From positions 1 through 9,789 of the forward strand of contig JAJUJN010000054.1 in the NCBI GenBank assembly GCA_029265335.1: a stretch of 9,789 bases of DNA, read 5' to 3'. This document shows, in pieces, positions 5,816-9,789 of this stretch. Position 1 is the stretch's first letter, and every line of letters begins with the position of its first letter. The translations under genes and the position numbers were made by a program. The notes below the pieces were generated by a model. That model was not told the origin of the DNA. It worked only from the letters and a program-made list of their open reading frames with translations, and ran no database searches. Source of the stretch: Alcaligenaceae bacterium (GTDB taxonomy: Bacteria > Pseudomonadota > Gammaproteobacteria > Burkholderiales > Burkholderiaceae_B).

Positions 5816-7651
5816 TCACTCCACCGTCACACTCTTGGCCAGATTCCTCGGCTTATCCACATCGGTGCCCCGCGCGCAGGCGGTGTGATACGCCAGCAGT
5901 TGCAGCGGGATGGTGTGCACCAGGGGTGAGAGCAGGCCGTAGTATTCGGGCAGCTGAATCACGTGGATGCCGGGTTCGGAGCGGATCTGCGTGGCAGCGT
6001 CGGTGAGCACATAGAGTTCGCCGCCGCGCGCGCGCACTTCCTGCATGTTGGATTTGATCTTTTCGAGCAGGTCGTCGTTGGGTGCGACCGTGACCACGGG
6101 CATCTGGTCGGTGACCAGGGCCAGCGGGCCATGCTTGAGCTCGCCGGCCGGGTAGGCCTCGGCGTGGATATAGCTCACTTCTTTCAGTTTGAGCGCACCT
6201 TCGAGGGCGATGGGGTAGTGCATGCCTCGACCCAGGAAGAGCGCGTGTTCGCGCGGGGTGAAGCGTTCGGACCACGCCATGATCTGGGGCTCGAGGGCGA
6301 GCGCCGCCTGAATGGCCAGGGGCAGGTGGCGCAGGTTGCGCAGATGCTCGGCTTCGGTCTCGGGGCTGAGGCGGTTGCGCAGCTTGGCCAAGGTAAGCGT
6401 GAGCACGAAGAGCGCGGCGAGCTGGGTGGTGAACGCCTTGGTGGAGGCCACGCCGATTTCCACGCCGGCCCGGGTGATGAAATTGAGCCGACATTCGCGC
6501 ACCATGGCGCTGGTGGCCACGTTGCAGATGGTGAGGGTGTGCTCCATGCCCAGCCCACGGGCGTGCTTGAGCGCGGCGAGGGTGTCGGCGGTTTCGCCCG
6601 ATTGCGAGATGGTGATCACCAAAGTACGGGGGTTGGGCACGCTGGTGCGGTAGCGGTACTCGCTGGCGATTTCGACTTGCGTGGGTATGCCGGCCACGGC
6701 TTCGAGCCAATATTTGGCGGTAAGGCCAGCATAGAAGCTGGTGCCGCAGGCCAGAATCAGCACTTGATCGCATTGCGAGAAGATGGCTTCGGCGTCTTCG
6801 CCAAAGAGGGCCGGCGTAATGACATCGACATCTTGCACCGTGTCGCCCAGGGCGCGCGGTTGCTCGAAGATTTCCTTCTGCATGTAGTGTCGGTAAGGGC
6901 CGAGTTCAGCGGCTGCTGTGTAAGCCTGCACCTGGTGCACTTTGCGCTGCACGGTTTGCCCGCTGGCATCCACAATCACCACGCGGTCTACCTGCAGGTC
7001 GATCAGGTCGCCGTCTTCGAGATAGATGATGTTGTTGGTGGTGCCGGCCAGGGCCAGAGCATCGGAGGCCAGGTAGTTGGCCTGGTTGCCGAGCCCCACC
7101 ACCAGAGGCGAGCCTTGACGGGCCCCGGCAATGCGGTGGGGTTCGTCGCGGCAGAAGGCGGCAATAGCAAAGGCGCCGCGCAAGCGCTGCACAGCCGCTT
7201 GCAGCGCGGCAAAGATGTCGCCGTTATATAGATGGTTAACGAGGTGGGCGATCACTTCGGTGTCGGTCTGGCTCTCGAACACGTAGCCAGCGGCCTCAAG
7301 CTCGCTGCGCAGCGCTTCGTGGTTCTCGATGATGCCGTTGTGCACCAGGCCAATGCGCGCCACGCCATCTGGCGTGGCAGAGAAGTGCGGATGGGCGTTG
7401 TGGGTGAGGGGCGCGCCGTGGGTGGCCCAGCGGGTGTGGGCGATGCCGGTAGACGCCGTGAGGGCTTCGTCGGCCACCAGGGCTTCGAGGTCGGCCACGC
7501 GTGCTGTGCTGCGAGTGCGGCGCAGTTCGCCATTTATGTGCAGGGCCACACCGCAGGAGTCGTAACCGCGATACTCGAGCCGGCGCAAGCCTTCAATCAA
7601 CAGAGGGGTGATATCTTCTTGCGCGGCAACCGCGCCCACAATGCCACACAT
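5816..7651 (-). CDS. glmS: Glutamine--fructose-6-phosphate aminotransferase (isomerizing)
   Basis: Cytoplasmic enzyme converting fructose-6-phosphate and glutamine to glucosamine-6-phosphate and glutamate, the entry step to UDP-GlcNAc for peptidoglycan and lipopolysaccharide. The 611 residues match the usual length of about 609. The mature N-terminal nucleophile C2 is in MCGIVGAV, and the class II glutaminase domain shows [10 protein letters not shown] and HTRWATHG (R74, W75, H78). Two SIS sugar-isomerase domains follow from about 290 ([36 protein letters not shown] with [12 protein letters not shown]). The C-terminal signature [15 protein letters not shown] is complete. GGAG lies nine bases upstream of the ATG. 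The gene begins only 15 bases after the ProQ-like gene, and its ribosome-binding site lies at that gene's stop codon, so translation may be coupled. No glmU is adjacent, and no glmS ribozyme-like leader fits in the 15-base gap. Confidence 0.98.
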   Translation of the reverse strand: MCGIVGAVAAQEDITPLLIEGLRRLEYRGYDSCGVALHINGELRRTRSTARVADLEALVADEALTASTGIAHTRWATHGAPLTHNAHPHFSATPDGVARIGLVHNGIIENHEALRSELEAAGYVFESQTDTEVIAHLVNHLYNGDIFAALQAAVQRLRGAFAIAAFCRDEPHRIAGARQGSPLVVGLGNQANYLASDALALAGTTNNIIYLEDGDLIDLQVDRVVIVDASGQTVQRKVHQVQAYTAAAELGPYRHYMQKEIFEQPRALGDTVQDVDVITPALFGEDAEAIFSQCDQVLILACGTSFYAGLTAKYWLEAVAGIPTQVEIASEYRYRTSVPNPRTLVITISQSGETADTLAALKHARGLGMEHTLTICNVATSAMVRECRLNFITRAGVEIGVASTKAFTTQLAALFVLTLTLAKLRNRLSPETEAEHLRNLRHLPLAIQAALALEPQIMAWSERFTPREHALFLGRGMHYPIALEGALKLKEVSYIHAEAYPAGELKHGPLALVTDQMPVVTVAPNDDLLEKIKSNMQEVRARGGELYVLTDAATQIRSEPGIHVIQLPEYYGLLSPLVHTIPLQLLAYHTACARGTDVDKPRNLAKSVTVE

Positions 7652-7666
7652 GTACTTCAGCTCCGT

Positions 7667-8575
7667 TCAGGGGGTAGTTGGTTGTGACGGCTCGTTGGCC
7701 GTTGAGGGCTCGCGTGCCGTTGGATTTTCTGCCGCGGATTCGCCAGAGGCAGGCCCGCTAGTGGGTTGGTCGGGCGGCGCGGCCGGAGCGGTTTGAGTAG
7801 ATTCTTGGGCGGGTTGGGGCTCGGGTTCGGGCTGTTGCGTGGCCTGCTTGGCTGGCGCCGGCTTGGCTTCGGGCTTGACCGATTTCTTGCCTTTGGGCCG
7901 CCGGTTTTGCTGACGGGCTCGACGCTCGGCCAGGGTTTGCCGGGCTGCCTCGGCCTGTTCGGCATCTACCGTGCCGGCAGGGTTGCCCTCGAGATCCAAG
8001 CGCGTAGCGCCTTCGGTCATCACTCCCAGGTAGTTCCAGGAGCCCGTCCAACGGCCCATGGCGGCGCGCACCGCGGCTACCGATACCGACAGGCTGCCCT
8101 CGCGCGCCGCTGCCACCAAGGGTTTGTGGATGCCAATGGCCAGTGGCACGGGTTGTTGTCGATTGAACAAAGTGGGATAGTGTTCGCTGAGAACAGCCAG
8201 GCCTTCGTTGGCCAGCGCTCGTCGTTGCTCGGCGCGTTCGGCAGCCTTGCGACGCTGTTCGATGGCCTCGGGCGTTTCGGCGGGCGGCGGCGGGTTCTGC
8301 GGCCGGGCTTTGGCCTGGTTTTGCGGCTCGGCTTGGGCTCGCTGCGGCTTGTTGCGGTTGCCGGGCTTGGATGGTTTGGCGCGCGCCTTGTTGCCGCCTG
8401 GGCGAGCTTGCTGCTCGGGCGCAGGGGTACCTGCGCCCTTGGCCGCGCCCTTTTTGGCAGCCGGCGCTTCGCTGCGCTTGGCGTCGGTGCGCTTGCGACC
8501 GCGCCCGGGAGCGGGCTCGGCCGGCAACAGCTCCGGCGGGAGAAGATCTTTAAGAACGGCGAAGGGTCGGTTCAC
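7667..8575 (-). CDS. ProQ/FinO-domain RNA-binding protein with long disordered arms
   Basis: Probable RNA chaperone of the ProQ/FinO family, which binds structured small RNAs and mRNA 3' ends. From the GTG at 8575 it has 302 residues. Residues about 30-100 are a low-complexity, Pro/Ala/Lys/Arg/Gln-rich arm. The ProQ/FinO fold spans roughly 103-223, with a charged helix (EAIEQRRKAAERAEQRRALA), then YPTLFNRQQPVPLAIGIHKPL, WTGSWNYLGVMTEGATRLDLEG and a basic helix ending RRARQQNRRPKGKK. A second disordered Pro/Ala/Glu/Gln-rich arm fills the C-terminus. An ATG at 8662 in the same frame would add 29 residues. I prefer the GTG because AGGA lies seven bases before it, the ATG has no ribosome-binding site, and the added sequence (three cysteines, none elsewhere) contains a hairpin typical of a leader. 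glmS follows after 15 bases. Family call is strong; the start is uncertain. Confidence 0.85.
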   Translation of the reverse strand: MNRPFAVLKDLLPPELLPAEPAPGRGRKRTDAKRSEAPAAKKGAAKGAGTPAPEQQARPGGNKARAKPSKPGNRNKPQRAQAEPQNQAKARPQNPPPPAETPEAIEQRRKAAERAEQRRALANEGLAVLSEHYPTLFNRQQPVPLAIGIHKPLVAAAREGSLSVSVAAVRAAMGRWTGSWNYLGVMTEGATRLDLEGNPAGTVDAEQAEAARQTLAERRARQQNRRPKGKKSVKPEAKPAPAKQATQQPEPEPQPAQESTQTAPAAPPDQPTSGPASGESAAENPTAREPSTANEPSQPTTP

Positions 8576-8613
8576 TGCCAAGTCCTGTAGTTTGAAGATG
8601 CGACCCGGCACGC

Positions 8614-8640
8614 CGCGCTGGCGTGGGGCTGCGCAGCGCG
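8614..8640 (-). other. GC-rich hairpin in the leader or N-terminal coding region of the ProQ-like gene
   Basis: CGCGCTG (8614-8620) pairs with CAGCGCG (8634-8640) around 13 bases, and the decamer GCTGCGCAGC inside the region is itself palindromic. It lies 39-65 bases upstream of the preferred GTG start. If the GTG is correct, this is a structured 5' leader, possibly a self-binding site for the RNA chaperone. If the ATG at 8662 is used, it is coding sequence. Confidence 0.4.
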
Positions 8641-8687
8641 CAGGGTAACATGAGCGGTTCATTCAACGCCGATTGTTGGGCCTTGCG

Positions 8688-8693
8688 TATGCT
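8688..8693 (+). promoter_or_regulatory. Possible -10 element for the acyl-CoA ligase gene
   Basis: TATGCT matches four of six positions of the sigma-70 -10 consensus and lies 45 bases before the start codon of the ligase gene, a plausible distance. No good -35 lies 16-18 bases upstream. Another candidate, TATACG at 8719-8724, would put the transcription start inside the ribosome-binding region and seems less likely. Confidence 0.2.
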
Positions 8694-8737
8694 AAGGTGA
8701 CGCCCGCTCAAATGCTTGTATACGACGGAGACACACT

Positions 8738-9789
8738 ATGACACACCCTACGGTCGAACTGGCCAACGAAGCGTTGGCACTCGCCACTCCCAACATTCTG
8801 CGCGAAGATCGAGCCGACGGTTCATTTGTGCTCACCTCAAGCGAGCCGCTGGGCGATTATGCGCGCTGCATCAACGATTGGTTGGTGCAGTGGGCGGCTG
8901 AGCGCCCCGATACTGTGTTTTTGGCTGAGCGAGCTGGGCCAGATCGTTGGCGCACGGTAACTTACGCTGAAGCGCTCCATAAAGTGCAGCGCCTGGCTCA
9001 GGGCTTGCTCGATCTGGGTGTGTCGGCGGAGCATCCCGTGGTGGCGGTATCCGACAACAGCGTGAACCTGGCCTTGCTTGGGCTGGCTGCCATGCATGTG
9101 CGTGGCACCGTGGCCTTGGTGTCGTCTTCTTATATTCGCATGGCGCGTTAATACAGCAAGGTTCACGGCATTCTGCAACGCTTCGAGCCCTGTGCCGTGT
9201 ACGCGGAAGACGGCGAGGTATACGGCAAGGCGCTGGCCAGCGCGGGGCTCTCCTGCCCCCTTGTGTATGGTCAGAACGTGCCTGAAGGCGGTGTGGCCTT
9301 CGAAGCGCTCGAAAAAGGGCCCACGGCCCGAGTCGACGAGCTGTATGCCGCCATCGAGCCCGACGACACCGCCAAATATCTGCTCACCTCAGGCTCCACC
9401 GGCAACCCCAAGGTTGTGGTCAACAGCCATCGCATGTTGTGCGCCAACCAGCAGATGATCATCCAGGTTTGGCCTTTCATCGAAGACTCCGGCCCGGTGG
9501 TGCTCGATTGGCTGCCCTGGAGCCACACCTTTGGCGCCAACCACAACTTCCATATGGTTCTGCGCAACGGCGGCAGCCTGTACATCGACGACGGTCGGCC
9601 GGTGCCTGGCCCCATGGCAGAGCGCACGGTGGCCAACCTGCGTGAGCTCAAGCCCACCTTGTACTTCAATGTGCCGCGAGGCTACGACGTTCTGTTGCCT
9701 TATCTGGCCCAGGATGAAGAACTGGCGCGGAGCTTTTTCGAGAACCTCGATGTGCTCTTTTATGCGGGTGCGGCGTTGCCCACTTCCAC
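8738..9789 (+). pseudogene. Feruloyl-CoA synthase-like acyl-CoA ligase with in-frame stop, 3'-truncated by window edge
   Basis: An ANL-superfamily adenylating enzyme closest in style to feruloyl-CoA synthases, which activate ferulate and related hydroxycinnamates to CoA thioesters with ATP. The ATG at 8738 has GGAG seven bases upstream. Codons 1-137 encode a normal N-terminal part (VTYAEALHKVQRLAQGL, SDNSVNLALLGLAAMHV). Codon 138 (9149-9151) is TAA, and the same frame continues immediately as YSKVHGIL and stays open for 212 more codons to the window edge. That part has the adenylate P-loop TSGSTGNPK at 217-225 and the family stretches LDWLPWSHTFGANHNF, NGGSLYIDDGRPVPG and YFNVPRGYDVLLPYL. No frameshift or other lesion is seen. 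A single base change from CAA, GAA or AAA would explain the stop. It is either a recent nonsense mutation or a sequence error. The C-terminal lid domain lies outside the window. Confidence 0.85.

Noticed and set aside
5963..7231. 422-codon open frame on the plus strand opposite glmS
   Set aside because: It mirrors glmS exactly. Its protein is rich in Gly, His, Val and Glu in a pattern typical of the reverse complement of a GC-rich gene, it has no recognisable domain, and glmS is a certain gene on the other strand.
7766..8590. 274-codon Gly/Leu/Arg-rich frame on the plus strand opposite the ProQ-like gene
   Set aside because: Its composition simply reflects the low-complexity arms of the ProQ-like protein read in reverse, and the ProQ/FinO fold on the minus strand is clear.
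9152..9789. Second, independent gene starting after the TAA in the acyl-CoA ligase
   Set aside because: The sequence continues in the same frame directly after the stop with family residues that complete the upstream part. No ribosome-binding site or suitable start is visible near the beginning.

Overview
This is a GC-rich proteobacterial window, and its gene content fits a betaproteobacterium of the Burkholderiales, possibly Alcaligenaceae. That guess rests on protein style alone: a PE-ligase-polymerase LigD with Ku, a GufA-type ZIP permease, a periplasmic sulfite dehydrogenase with a mono-haem cytochrome, a ProQ/FinO protein with very long disordered arms, and a feruloyl-CoA synthase-like gene. 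No marker gene for a firm placement is present. I see no tRNA, rRNA, CRISPR array, insertion sequence or phage gene.

Layout. (1) Positions 1-3058, minus strand: a two-gene bacterial non-homologous end-joining unit, ku then ligD. ligD runs off the left edge, so the catalytic part of its C-terminal polymerase domain is missing. (2) Positions 3208-3990, plus strand: a ZIP-family metal permease, divergent from ku. (3) Positions 4032-5649, minus strand: a Tat-exported molybdopterin sulfite dehydrogenase followed by a small c-type cytochrome, a SorAB-like pair. (4) Positions 5816-8575 (or 8662), minus strand: a ProQ/FinO-domain RNA-binding protein with glmS 15 bases behind it. glmS makes glucosamine-6-phosphate, the first step towards the cell-wall amino sugars. 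(5) Positions 8738-9789, plus strand: the start of a feruloyl-CoA synthase-like acyl-CoA ligase. It has an in-frame TAA at codon 138 but an otherwise well-preserved reading frame on both sides, and it runs off the right edge.

How the genes may work together. Ku binds double-strand DNA ends and recruits LigD, which trims, extends and seals them. The neighbouring permease could supply a divalent metal, but only adjacency suggests this. The dehydrogenase would oxidise sulfite to sulfate in the periplasm and pass electrons to its cytochrome. The ProQ-like gene directly before glmS stands out, because glmS is controlled by small RNAs in enterobacteria.

Most of the window is ordinary chromosomal housekeeping and accessory metabolism. 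I did not find a clearly new multi-gene system. The points most worth a second look are the nonsense codon in the acyl-CoA ligase, the tight proQ-like/glmS coupling, an unusual active-site residue in the sulfite dehydrogenase, and a perfect 20-base tandem duplication forming a hairpin in that gene's leader. No gene-free stretch exceeds 300 bases. Long open frames opposite ligD, ku, glmS and the ProQ-like gene are judged to be antisense shadows.
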